This document shows positions 28,975 to 36,700 of a DNA stretch of 53,704 nucleotides, piece after piece. Source of the stretch: Psychromonas aquimarina ATCC BAA-1526 (GTDB lineage Bacteria > Pseudomonadota > Gammaproteobacteria > Enterobacterales > Psychromonadaceae); contig NZ_KE386792.1 of the NCBI RefSeq assembly GCF_000428725.1, forward strand, positions 1 through 53,704, in the 5' to 3' direction. Numbering within the stretch: position 1 is the first letter of the stretch; each line of letters starts with the position of its first letter. Made by a program: the position numbers and the translations under genes. The notes under the pieces were generated by a model. It was not told where the DNA came from. It did not search any database and worked only from the letters and a program-made list of their open reading frames with translations.

Positions 28975-29724
28975 TTATTTCCTTTCCAGAAACTCGATAA
29001 TAATTTCATCGTATCTGCCTGACTCCTTTAATTTCTTTAATCCTCGATCCAGTTTATCGGCTATTTCCTGGGAGCCGGGGTAGTTTCTGGAAATGAGCAT
29101 AAATAAATTCCCCTTTCTTAAGGGTTTAGGGTGATTAGTAAACAGAGAAATTTTAGCAGGAGAGAATAGTTTATTGATCGTATCATAACCGACAATAAAA
29201 TCAGCCGGCAGCGCATCAATTCGGCCGCTCAGCAGCTTCTTAAAACTGAGCTCTTCTTTCGGAGCAACGTCTACCTTTATTCCTTTACTTTCAAGCTGTT
29301 CAACATGGGAATAAGAAAGATTACCGCCGATTTTATAGTTTTTTAAATCATCAAAACTGTCCCATTTAAAATCCGTACTTTTTAAATGAAAAAAAACTTC
29401 ATTCGCGCCAATCACAGGTTCCTTATTGATAATAAAATCAACCTGCCTTTTTTCATTAGACCACCAGGGGAATGTTCCCGCATAGATGCCGTCTTCAACC
29501 CGCTCAAGTGAACGTTTCCACGGGAAATACTCGTATTCAACGTCAACACCTTCCAGCTTTAACGCTTCAGAAACAATAACTTCGGCTATTTTATCATTAT
29601 CATTTCTGGCTGAAACATAAGGCGGCCATTCACCGACAGCAAATACGACAACCTCATTTGAAATGACTTTAAAAGAAAGTACAACAAACAAAAGGCATGC
29701 AAGATAAATCCAGCTGTTTTTCAT
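28975..29724 (-). CDS. Orphan periplasmic solute-binding protein (SBP_bac_3), copy 1
   Basis: The start at 29724 is supported by AGGGGAG 9 bases upstream; an in-frame extension to 29811 would bury the signal peptide. This start gives 249 residues, the same as the other two copies. Signal peptide about 1-20 (KNSWIYLACLLFVVLSFKVI). It reads VVVFAVGEWPPYVSARNDND and FPWKRSLERVEDGIYAGTFP and is the most divergent of the three. It is the first gene of the array and divergent from tdk. Confidence 0.92.
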   Translation of the reverse strand: MKNSWIYLACLLFVVLSFKVISNEVVVFAVGEWPPYVSARNDNDKIAEVIVSEALKLEGVDVEYEYFPWKRSLERVEDGIYAGTFPWWSNEKRQVDFIINKEPVIGANEVFFHLKSTDFKWDSFDDLKNYKIGGNLSYSHVEQLESKGIKVDVAPKEELSFKKLLSGRIDALPADFIVGYDTINKLFSPAKISLFTNHPKPLRKGNLFMLISRNYPGSQEIADKLDRGLKKLKESGRYDEIIIEFLERK

Positions 29725-29887
29725 CGAATTTCTCCCCTGCATGACTATAACAAAGCATAGACGTGAAGGATGATTCCGGTCAAATATACGGCTGATACTG
29801 CAGCCCGGCAATGATATTTATCAGTGCGCTTCACAGCAATTGAATGCTAAACTAGGCCCGAATATCTGGGCAATAAGGAACCATATT

Positions 29888-30466
29888 TTGGCGCAACTCT
29901 ATTTTTATTATTCGGCAATGAACGCCGGGAAATCAACTTCACTTTTACAATCATCTTACAACTACCGCGAACGCGGCATGAATACCCTGGTAATGACCGC
30001 ATCAATTGATGACCGGGCCGGCGTTGGCAAAGTCGCATCAAGAATCGGTATTGAAAGCGATGCACAGGTTTTTACCGCTGATGATAATTTAGCTGAGATA
30101 ATAGAAGCAGCCCATAACAAGCAGGCGCAGCATTGTATTTTAATCGATGAATCACAGTTCCTAAGTAAAGAGCAGGTAAGACAACTGACCCATGTCGTTG
30201 ATAATCTAGGTATTCCAGTATTATGTTACGGTATCAAAACGGATTTTCAGGGAGAACTGTTCAGCGGCAGCCACTATCTGCTGGCATGGGCCGATAAGCT
30301 GGTTGAACTAAAAACCATCTGTCATTGCGGACGTAAGGCAAATATGATCCTGCGCCTTGACGGAAGCGGTACTCCGATACGTGAGGGTGCTCAGGTCGAA
30401 ATAGGCGGTAATGAGAGTTATGAGTCAGTCTGCCGAAGACATTTCAGAACCATCTTCTGGGATTAA
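29888..30466 (+). CDS. tdk: Thymidine kinase
   Basis: The TTG at 29888 is the likely start: AAGGA stands 8 bases upstream and the protein then begins (M)[16 protein letters not shown] exactly like E. coli Tdk. This gives 192 residues. Tdk phosphorylates thymidine to dTMP in the salvage pathway. The P-loop is at residues 9-17 (Lys15), the Mg-binding DESQF motif follows, and the lasso domain has the zinc ligands CHCG and CRRH. It is a single-gene transcript with a strong terminator. Confidence 0.97.
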   Translation: MAQLYFYYSAMNAGKSTSLLQSSYNYRERGMNTLVMTASIDDRAGVGKVASRIGIESDAQVFTADDNLAEIIEAAHNKQAQHCILIDESQFLSKEQVRQLTHVVDNLGIPVLCYGIKTDFQGELFSGSHYLLAWADKLVELKTICHCGRKANMILRLDGSGTPIREGAQVEIGGNESYESVCRRHFRTIFWD

Positions 30467-30845
30467 TTTACCCCGGCTCAGCAGACAAGTTCTGCTTATC
30501 CCCTCCAATCGAAAAGCAGGATAACTATCCTGCTTTTTTTCACCATTTCCACATGTAACTATTTGTAACAAATTGAAAAATCAGCTTACAGGCCATAAAA
30601 CGCGGCACAAAAGAACAATATTTTATAAACTATCCTTTTGAAAGTTGAAAATATAATCATCCTGTATATATTCAGTTTAACAAATCACTCAGCAGCATCA
30701 GTGTGCCTTTGTTAGCGCCAACTCGTTGTAAATCATCTTTGTTTCCATATCTACTCAGCCCGCCTTTATGGTTGATTGTGCATATCCGAAACAAAAACAA
30801 CACAAAAACCTACGTTTTAGATCAACAACAAACAGGAACAAGCAT
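30467..30845. other. Intergenic region after tdk
   Basis: 379 bp with the tdk terminator at its left end. The rest is AT-rich and should carry the promoter of the binding protein-chemoreceptor operon. An in-frame extension of the next gene to 30768 is considered non-coding, since it lacks a ribosome site and would bury the signal peptide. Confidence 0.5.
30512..30540 (+). terminator. Rho-independent terminator of tdk
   Basis: Perfect 11-bp stem AAAAGCAGGAT / ATCCTGCTTTT with a 4-base loop, followed by a run of T. Confidence 0.9.
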
Positions 30846-31700
30846 ATGCAAATAAACAAATGGATAGGTAACTTGCTTATCTTTGTCTGCCTTTCAGCAG
30901 CGATACCTGCGCAAAGTAATGAGGTTGTAATTCACAAGGTCCCCCCACGTGACGGCCTGGTTCAGGATATCCTTTCCTTAATACTCAGCAAGTCAGATCC
31001 GCAGGCGAGTATACGCCAGCTGTCAGAAGAGCTGCCTGAGCCGCGCCTGATTGAAGAGATACAGTTAGGAAAAGTCGATTTGATGTGGGCCGGTGCTTCT
31101 CCGCATTTAGATGAAAAATTACTGACCATACGTATCCCCCTGTATAAAGGACTGCTCGGCCACCGTATATTTATTATCAAAAAAGAGCATCAGGCGCGTT
31201 TCGATGATATTAAAACACTGGCCCAGCTTAAACAGTTAACCGCTGGTCAGGGTACACTTTGGGGGGATACCAAAGTACTGCAGGACGCGGCGATTCCAGT
31301 AGTTACCACGCTTAAATACCCCAACCTTTTTTATATGCTGGAAGGCGAACGTTTCGATTATTTTCCACGCGCCGTACATGAACCCTGGGATGAAGTGGCA
31401 GCAAGACCTGAACTCAACCTTGCTGTAGACAAAAATGTTCTGCTGGTTTACCCCTTCGCCATGTATTTCTATGTCGAGAAAAACAACCAGGCCCTGCATG
31501 ATAAATTAGCCAGGGGATTTGAGGCTGCGATTGCCGACGGCAGCTTTGACCAGCTGTTTTTAAATCATCAGATGATTAAAGATGCACTGCAGAAAACCAA
31601 TTTAAAAAACCGTACCGTCATTAGAATAAATAATCCCAATATGCATCCGGATACACCCGTTGACCGCCCTGAATTATGGTTAGATATCACCAGCCTCTAG
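30846..31700 (+). CDS. Periplasmic substrate-binding protein paired with chemoreceptor
   Basis: The ATG at 30846 has AGGA 9 bases upstream and starts a signal peptide (MQINKWIGNLLIFVCLSAAI, cleaved near residue 25). It is 284 residues. The fold looks like a Venus-flytrap binding protein: EVVIHKVPPRDGLVQDILSL, VDLMWAGASPHLDEKLLTIR, KQLTAGQGTLWGDTKVLQDA and FDYFPRAVHEPWDEV. The family is diverged, and no transporter genes are beside it. Only 12 bases separate it from the chemoreceptor gene, so the two are one operon. By analogy with MCPs that use binding proteins, it probably presents a ligand to that receptor. Confidence 0.82.
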   Translation: MQINKWIGNLLIFVCLSAAIPAQSNEVVIHKVPPRDGLVQDILSLILSKSDPQASIRQLSEELPEPRLIEEIQLGKVDLMWAGASPHLDEKLLTIRIPLYKGLLGHRIFIIKKEHQARFDDIKTLAQLKQLTAGQGTLWGDTKVLQDAAIPVVTTLKYPNLFYMLEGERFDYFPRAVHEPWDEVAARPELNLAVDKNVLLVYPFAMYFYVEKNNQALHDKLARGFEAAIADGSFDQLFLNHQMIKDALQKTNLKNRTVIRINNPNMHPDTPVDRPELWLDITSL

Positions 31701-31712
31701 GAAGAGAATAAT

Positions 31713-33206
31713 ATGAATTCAATTACAAAAAAATCTATGCTGCTGCTGAGCAGTGTTTCATTACTGGTGATGGTTATTGTTTTTTCCACCAGCTATATTT
31801 TTGCCCGCGGTTACTTCGATAATTTACTGGCAGAGGAGACGGCAGACTCGCAGACAACATTAGAGATAGTACTTAAGGAGCCTGTTTTTGCCTACGATAA
31901 AGAGCTGATCGGGGATATTTTAGGGGCCTTTGTGATGCGCCCTTACATCCACAAAATTTCAGCTTATGATCACCGTGATCAGCTGTTATCGGAAAAAACA
32001 GCTGCCGACTCACAACCCGACAATGAGCAGGTTATTTCAAAAGAGGTTGCGATTAACTGGAACGGCAATAAGCATATCGGTAAATTAGTGATTATCTACC
32101 GCACAGACAGTAATGACACGCTGCTGACCGCGGTAAAAAGTGCCTTTTTTGCTATCGGTTTTATTTTAATCATAGTCTTACAGTTAACTAACTGGCTGGC
32201 CCTTTCTAGCCTTGTGGTGAAACCGCTGCGTACTGTGGGTGATGCATTATCTGTTATTGCATCCGGAGGCGGCGATCTAACCAGCCGTTTAAGCATTAAA
32301 AGCAATGATGAAATCGGTAAGCTTGCCGATGACTTTAACCACTTTATTACCCAGCTGCACGCTATTGTTAAAGGCGTAGTAGAAGCCGCGAATGAAGTTA
32401 ATAATACTTCCACTACCATCATTAACTCCGCGTCAAAAAATGTTCAGGCAACACAGCAGCAGCTGCAGGAAACCGAGCAGGCTTCAACGGCTCTGCATGA
32501 AATGTCGCTGACCACTAATGAAATTGCACAAAATGCCAGCCATACCGCTAAAAGCACAGAAAGCTGCAGTAAACTGGCACAGACCGGCAGTGACGTTGTA
32601 AATGATACCGCGGCACAGATTAATCTGCTGGGTAACGATATGATGGTAACCGCTGAAAAAATCAGTCAGCTTCGAGATAAAAGTGAATCCATCGGTTCAG
32701 TATTAGATGTAATAAAAAGCATCGCTGAACAGACTAACTTACTGGCACTGAACGCGGCCATTGAAGCGGCCAGAGCAGGCGAACAGGGACGCGGTTTTGC
32801 CGTGGTAGCAGACGAAGTACGCAGCCTGGCGAAACGTACTCAGGAGTCGACTTCTGAAATTGAAAAAATCATTGACGAGCTGCAGAAAGCTTCCACCGAA
32901 GCGAATGATTCCATGGATGAAAGCCAGCTGGCCCTGCAGAAGACTGTTGATGAATCAGCAAATGCCGGTATAGCGTTAACTGATATCCAGACAACGATTG
33001 ATGAAATCACCGGTATGAATGCGCAGATAGCGGCCGCCTCCGAAGAGCAGAATGCGGTCGCGGCCGATGTCAGCCGTAATGTTACGCAGATCTTTAATAT
33101 CACCAATGAAGTAACCGACAATGCGCAGGGCGCACGTAGCGCAAGTACACGTCTCGGTGAACTGGGAGAAGGATTGATCACTAACTTGTCTAAATTCAAA
33201 ATATAA
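31713..33206 (+). CDS. Methyl-accepting chemotaxis protein with short periplasmic domain
   Basis: A 497-residue chemoreceptor. Membrane helices at about 9-31 and 142-166 enclose a periplasmic domain of only about 110 residues. A HAMP domain (about 165-220, with [20 protein letters not shown]) and the long cytoplasmic coiled coil follow. The highly conserved hairpin tip ([32 protein letters not shown]) is at about 336-372. The C-terminus lacks a CheR-binding pentapeptide. GAAGAG precedes the start. It is preceded by its likely binding-protein partner and followed by a terminator. Confidence 0.96.
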   Translation: MNSITKKSMLLLSSVSLLVMVIVFSTSYIFARGYFDNLLAEETADSQTTLEIVLKEPVFAYDKELIGDILGAFVMRPYIHKISAYDHRDQLLSEKTAADSQPDNEQVISKEVAINWNGNKHIGKLVIIYRTDSNDTLLTAVKSAFFAIGFILIIVLQLTNWLALSSLVVKPLRTVGDALSVIASGGGDLTSRLSIKSNDEIGKLADDFNHFITQLHAIVKGVVEAANEVNNTSTTIINSASKNVQATQQQLQETEQASTALHEMSLTTNEIAQNASHTAKSTESCSKLAQTGSDVVNDTAAQINLLGNDMMVTAEKISQLRDKSESIGSVLDVIKSIAEQTNLLALNAAIEAARAGEQGRGFAVVADEVRSLAKRTQESTSEIEKIIDELQKASTEANDSMDESQLALQKTVDESANAGIALTDIQTTIDEITGMNAQIAAASEEQNAVAADVSRNVTQIFNITNEVTDNAQGARSASTRLGELGEGLITNLSKFKI

Positions 33207-33211
33207 CCAGT

Positions 33212-33298
33212 TATACCCGTTATCATTCAAGATGCAAAAATCAGCAAGTCGTGAGATGAACAGTTTCTAGGCGTGAAGGTGAAGATCTAACGGGTATA
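33212..33298. repeat. MITE-like palindromic element
   Basis: An 87-bp stretch flanked by perfect 11-bp inverted repeats TATACCCGTTA / TAACGGGTATA. It lies 6 bp after the chemoreceptor stop codon, before that gene's terminator. Elements with this end sequence and length look like dispersed non-coding repeats of marine gammaproteobacteria. No second copy exists in this window, so the repeat nature is inferred. Confidence 0.5.
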
Positions 33299-33312
33299 GA
33301 TTTAAATAATCT

Positions 33313-33346
33313 AAAGCCCTGACAGCAAAAACTGCCAGGGCTTTTT
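33313..33346 (+). terminator. Rho-independent terminator of the chemoreceptor gene
   Basis: 13-bp stem with one mismatch (AAAGCCCTGACAG / CTGCCAGGGCTTT) followed by T5. A-run on the left side makes it work on both strands, which would also end the gene remnant at 33415. Confidence 0.8.
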
Positions 33347-33414
33347 ATAAAATCAGATATGAATCGCTATAAATTCAGCAATAAAAGTATAATGCAGTAT
33401 CATTCAGATTAGAC

Positions 33415-33519
33415 TCAGGCATCTTCGCTGTCTACATGTTTAACCAGAACCTTCGCAATCTCAGTCTTAGCCAGTTTGTCCAGCTCCTTGAAAGAAAGCG
33501 CTGCGCCGATGTCATACCG
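33415..33519 (-). pseudogene. C-terminal remnant of an unidentified gene
   Basis: A 34-codon frame ending in a normal stop and closed by a stop directly upstream. It reads YDIGAALSFKELDKLAKTEI and AKVLVKHVDSEDA. Composition is protein-like and the GC is higher than in the surroundings. It has no start codon and no ribosome site. The family was not recognised. Confidence 0.4.
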
Positions 33520-33584
33520 CTAAGTAGTAATTAGAAAAAGCTGATACTTGATAGTGATAAGATCTATCTCTCTGACTTAATTTA

Positions 33585-33680
33585 ATGGAGACTAAACATA
33601 AAAAGACGCGTGAATTTTCTGTATCTGAGGTGATTGGTTTTAAAGAAGGCAAAGCAAAAAAGAATACAATCAAGATATGA
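33585..33680 (+). CDS. Possible 31-residue basic peptide
   Basis: An ATG at 33585 opens 31 codons, Lys-rich (METKHKKTREFSVSEVIGFK then EGKAKKNTIKI). No good ribosome site is seen. Its 3' end runs into the inverted repeat at 33666-33702. It may be a transposase or gene fragment, or chance. Confidence 0.2.
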   Translation: METKHKKTREFSVSEVIGFKEGKAKKNTIKI

Positions 33681-33702
33681 CCTTGAATAATATCTTGATT
33701 GT
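33666..33702. promoter_or_regulatory. Perfect 13-bp inverted repeat upstream of nhaD
   Basis: ACAATCAAGATAT and ATATCTTGATTGT separated by 11 bases, about 120 bp before the nhaD start. There is no T-run, so it is more like a protein-binding palindrome or an RNA hairpin in the nhaD leader than a terminator. Confidence 0.4.
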
Positions 33703-33823
33703 GAAGACAAATAAGGTTTTAAATAAAAAAATGACTAAACTTTTAAAGTCCAGACTATAACGCTAAAATAGAATTTACTATCAACATTACGATTAGTGCT
33801 CACACAATTATACAGGAGGTAAC

Positions 33824-35176
33824 ATGACAAGAGCAGAGGGAGGCGTTCAAGCAGTTGACTTAGCCGTTGAACCGTTCGGCTGGTTATTATTAGCAATATT
33901 TATAGTAGGGTACTACTTTATTGCGGCAGAAGAAAAATATCATATAAACAAAGCTAAGCCGGCATTGTTCACTGGTACATTTATGTTTATGCTGCTCGGC
34001 GGTTATTACGCCGTCAATGGACTTGATTTTTCAGCATTTGACACAGAAATAGCACACCTGATACTAGAGATTGCCGAGATTTTCTTCTTCCTGTTTGTCG
34101 CGATGACATTTATCGAAGCACTTATTGAGAGAAATGTGTTTGATGCTTTAAAAGAAAAACTGCTTAAATCAGGATATAGTTATAAAAAACTCTTCTGGGT
34201 AACAGGATTTTTAGCCTTTTTTATCTCACCAATTGCAGATAACCTGACAACGGCCCTTATTCTTTCGACGGTACTTATTACAATAGAAAAAAACAATAAA
34301 GCTTTCTTAGTCCCTGCCGCTATCAACCTAGTCGTAGCTGCAAATGCTGGTGGTGCCTGGTCTCCATTTGGCGATATTACAACACTGATGGCATGGTCTG
34401 CCGGTAAGGGAACCTTTATTGATTTCTTATTTTTATTTCCTGCTTCTATCATTGGCTGGATTATTACAGCTTCCTTACTTTCTCGTTTTGTTCCAGAAGG
34501 CTTTCCTCAGAAAATTGAAGGTTCCGAACCCGTTCATATTCATAAGGGTGGTAAGGTAATCATAGGGCTTGGTATATTTACAATCGCTTCAGCCGTTTTA
34601 GGCAAGCAGCTGATGCACTTACCTCCTATGTGGGGAATGTTATTCGGTCTTTCACTTTTACAACTTTATGCATACACACTTAAAAGATATCATGATCACG
34701 ACATTCAGATTTATAAATCTGTTTCAAAAGTTGAAAATGACACTTTGTTATTTTTCTTTGGTATCTTAGCTGCCGTTGGCGCACTTCACTTTGCAGGTTT
34801 CTTAAGTCATGCAGTTAAGCTATACACTATGTTTGACCCAACATATGTAAATGTAGGCGTAGGTTTCTTATCGGCAATTATTGATAATGTGCCGGTTATG
34901 TCTGCCGTTTTAAAAGCTTCACCAGATATTCCTTTAACTCAATGGATGCTGGTTACTTTAACTGCCGGTGTAGGCGGCAGTATGATCTCTTTTGGCTCTG
35001 CCGCAGGTGTTGGCGTTATGGGTAAACTTAAAGGAGTATATACTTTTGGTGCGCATATGAAATACTCATGGACGATAGTTATCGGCTACTTTGCATCCGT
35101 TGCTGTTTGGTACGCTCAATATGAAGTTTTAGGCTTTTACATAAAACCTGCAGTTAAAGTAGTTTCTGGTCACTAA
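33824..35176 (+). CDS. nhaD: Sodium/proton antiporter NhaD
   Basis: A 450-residue inner-membrane protein with about 12 helices. It matches NhaD of the ion transporter superfamily, which exports Na+ or Li+ in exchange for protons in marine and halophilic bacteria. Signatures are FFLFVAMTFIEALIERNVFD, SPIADNLTTALILSTVLI (conserved Asp in the first half), NAGGAWSPFGDITTLMAWSA and the second half AIIDNVPVMSAVLKASPDIP and AGVGGSMISFGSAAGVGVMG. AGGAGG lies 6 bases before the ATG, the strongest ribosome site in the window. It is a single transcript. Its leader contains a 13-bp inverted repeat. The codon choice (fewer CTG, many TTA) is more AT-rich than in many neighbours. Confidence 0.97.
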   Translation: MTRAEGGVQAVDLAVEPFGWLLLAIFIVGYYFIAAEEKYHINKAKPALFTGTFMFMLLGGYYAVNGLDFSAFDTEIAHLILEIAEIFFFLFVAMTFIEALIERNVFDALKEKLLKSGYSYKKLFWVTGFLAFFISPIADNLTTALILSTVLITIEKNNKAFLVPAAINLVVAANAGGAWSPFGDITTLMAWSAGKGTFIDFLFLFPASIIGWIITASLLSRFVPEGFPQKIEGSEPVHIHKGGKVIIGLGIFTIASAVLGKQLMHLPPMWGMLFGLSLLQLYAYTLKRYHDHDIQIYKSVSKVENDTLLFFFGILAAVGALHFAGFLSHAVKLYTMFDPTYVNVGVGFLSAIIDNVPVMSAVLKASPDIPLTQWMLVTLTAGVGGSMISFGSAAGVGVMGKLKGVYTFGAHMKYSWTIVIGYFASVAVWYAQYEVLGFYIKPAVKVVSGH

Positions 35177-35823
35177 TTTAAAGTTAATTTGTTCTCAGGC
35201 TCTGCTTGAGAACACTCCTTCTCTCGATATTAAACTTCAAATCAGATATTAATTATTACTTTCATTTTTTAAAGGCATTTAAATAACAAATGTCAGCATC
35301 ATAGCGTTATGATTTCGCTTCTCAGTACACACTCAACTTCGTTATCAGTCATTAATGTAGAGTGGCTGCACTGCATGACTTCTGCCTTGCTGAGCATAAA
35401 AATAGCCTCCAGCAGAAACAAAGAGCAAAGATAAACAGGCCCTAATGAAAAGTTAAAAACTTTTACCCTCAAATAATTTAAAACCTCAACAACACTAAAT
35501 AAGGGACAGCCGTTTTTCGTATTCATGCCCTGCCCTGCCCTGTGTCTTTTAGTTAATTCAGAAATACACGCGCTGCGCCCTCCTGAGTAAAGTAATCGAC
35601 AGCAGCAAACAACAATAAACAGAAGATGCCGCCTTGTTTTACAAGGTGAGAGTGAATATACCCTCTTATTTTTATTACCCTTCAATAACAAACATTTATT
35701 AAACAAATCTCGTACTTTTCATTGTTGTTACACTGTATGCCAGTTTGCCGACTACGGCAGATGTAAATAACCGCTCATCAACATAAGTTACTGAGCAGCA
35801 TAACATATTTTAAGGAAAAACAA
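35177..35823. other. Long intergenic region between nhaD and rpfF
   Basis: About 650 bp. A 7-bp hairpin (GTTCTCA / TGAGAAC at about 35191-35213) may weakly end nhaD. A 75-codon minus-strand frame from 35526 (MNTKNGCPLFSVVEVLNYLR) has GGGCAGGGC before it but no family likeness. The rpfF promoter lies in the right part. Confidence 0.4.
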
Positions 35824-36699
35824 ATGATGGATAACCTGGCAAGAATGATCGATTTTGACGATGCAAAGCAGCAGAATGACTTTAACAAGCAGCTTAAAAC
35901 ACATTATGATAAAAAGTATAAAACCGGCTGGTATTTCATGAACGCACAGCCGCGATCATGTTTTACATCAGCTTTATTAGATGAAATTAATGAATATCAG
36001 GAAAGTGTCAAGAGTGAAATGGAAAGCAGTCAACAAAGTAAATATGACTATCTGGTACTCGCTTCCGATGTTGATAATGTATTTAATTTAGGAGGAGATT
36101 TAGCTGTTTTCTTTGATCTGATAAAAAAGCAGGACAGAGATGGTCTGCTTACCTACGCCACAAAATGCATTAATGTTTTACACCAGAATATAACTCACCT
36201 TGGCAGTGAACTGACAACAATAGCGCTGGTACAGGGCGATGCACTGGGGGGCGGCTTTGAAGCGGCTTTATCAAGCAATGTATTAATTGCGGAGCGCGGC
36301 ACTAAGTTAGGACTGCCTGAAGTTTTATTTAATCTATTTCCAGGCATGGGCGCCTACTCACTGCTCAGCAGAAAGGTAAATGCGCCAAAAGCGGAAGAGA
36401 TTATTTTAAGCGGAAAACTGTATTCCGCCGAAGAGTTATATGAACTGGGAATCGTTGATATTCTTGCTGATAAAGGTCAAGGGGAAACCGAAGTTTACCG
36501 CTATATTGATGCAGCTAACCGTAAAGCAAACAGTTATCAGGCCATCAGAAAAGTACGGGATATCTGCAGTCCAGTTCCCTACCAGGAATTGTTAGATATA
36601 ATCACAATATGGGTTGAATCAGCATTGAAGTTAACTGACAAAGATCTGAGAATGATGGAAAGACTCGTTATGCGCCAGACCGCCAAAAATACTCAGTAA
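35824..36699 (+). CDS. rpfF: DSF synthase, crotonase family (RpfF)
   Basis: A 291-residue crotonase-fold protein matching RpfF, which makes diffusible signal factor (cis-2-unsaturated fatty acids) from acyl-ACP by thioesterase plus dehydratase activity. The family core is unmistakable: GWYFMNAQPRSCFTSALLDE, ALVQGDALGGGFEAALSSNV and GLPEVLFNLFPGMGAYSLLS. The two catalytic glutamates are Glu146 and Glu166, 20 residues apart as in Xanthomonas RpfF (141 and 161). AAGGA precedes the start. It converges with rpfC, the stops being one base apart, the same arrangement as in Xanthomonas. No rpfB-like ligase gene follows. Confidence 0.95.
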   Translation: MMDNLARMIDFDDAKQQNDFNKQLKTHYDKKYKTGWYFMNAQPRSCFTSALLDEINEYQESVKSEMESSQQSKYDYLVLASDVDNVFNLGGDLAVFFDLIKKQDRDGLLTYATKCINVLHQNITHLGSELTTIALVQGDALGGGFEAALSSNVLIAERGTKLGLPEVLFNLFPGMGAYSLLSRKVNAPKAEEIILSGKLYSAEELYELGIVDILADKGQGETEVYRYIDAANRKANSYQAIRKVRDICSPVPYQELLDIITIWVESALKLTDKDLRMMERLVMRQTAKNTQ

Positions 36700-36700
36700 T

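Noticed and set aside
27091..29724. ABC amino-acid transporter operon
   Set aside because: Three binding proteins but no permease or ATPase gene on either side.
35299..35706. 135-codon minus-strand frame before rpfF
   Set aside because: TTG start, Cys/Leu-rich composition, no family; kept only as a remark on the intergenic region.
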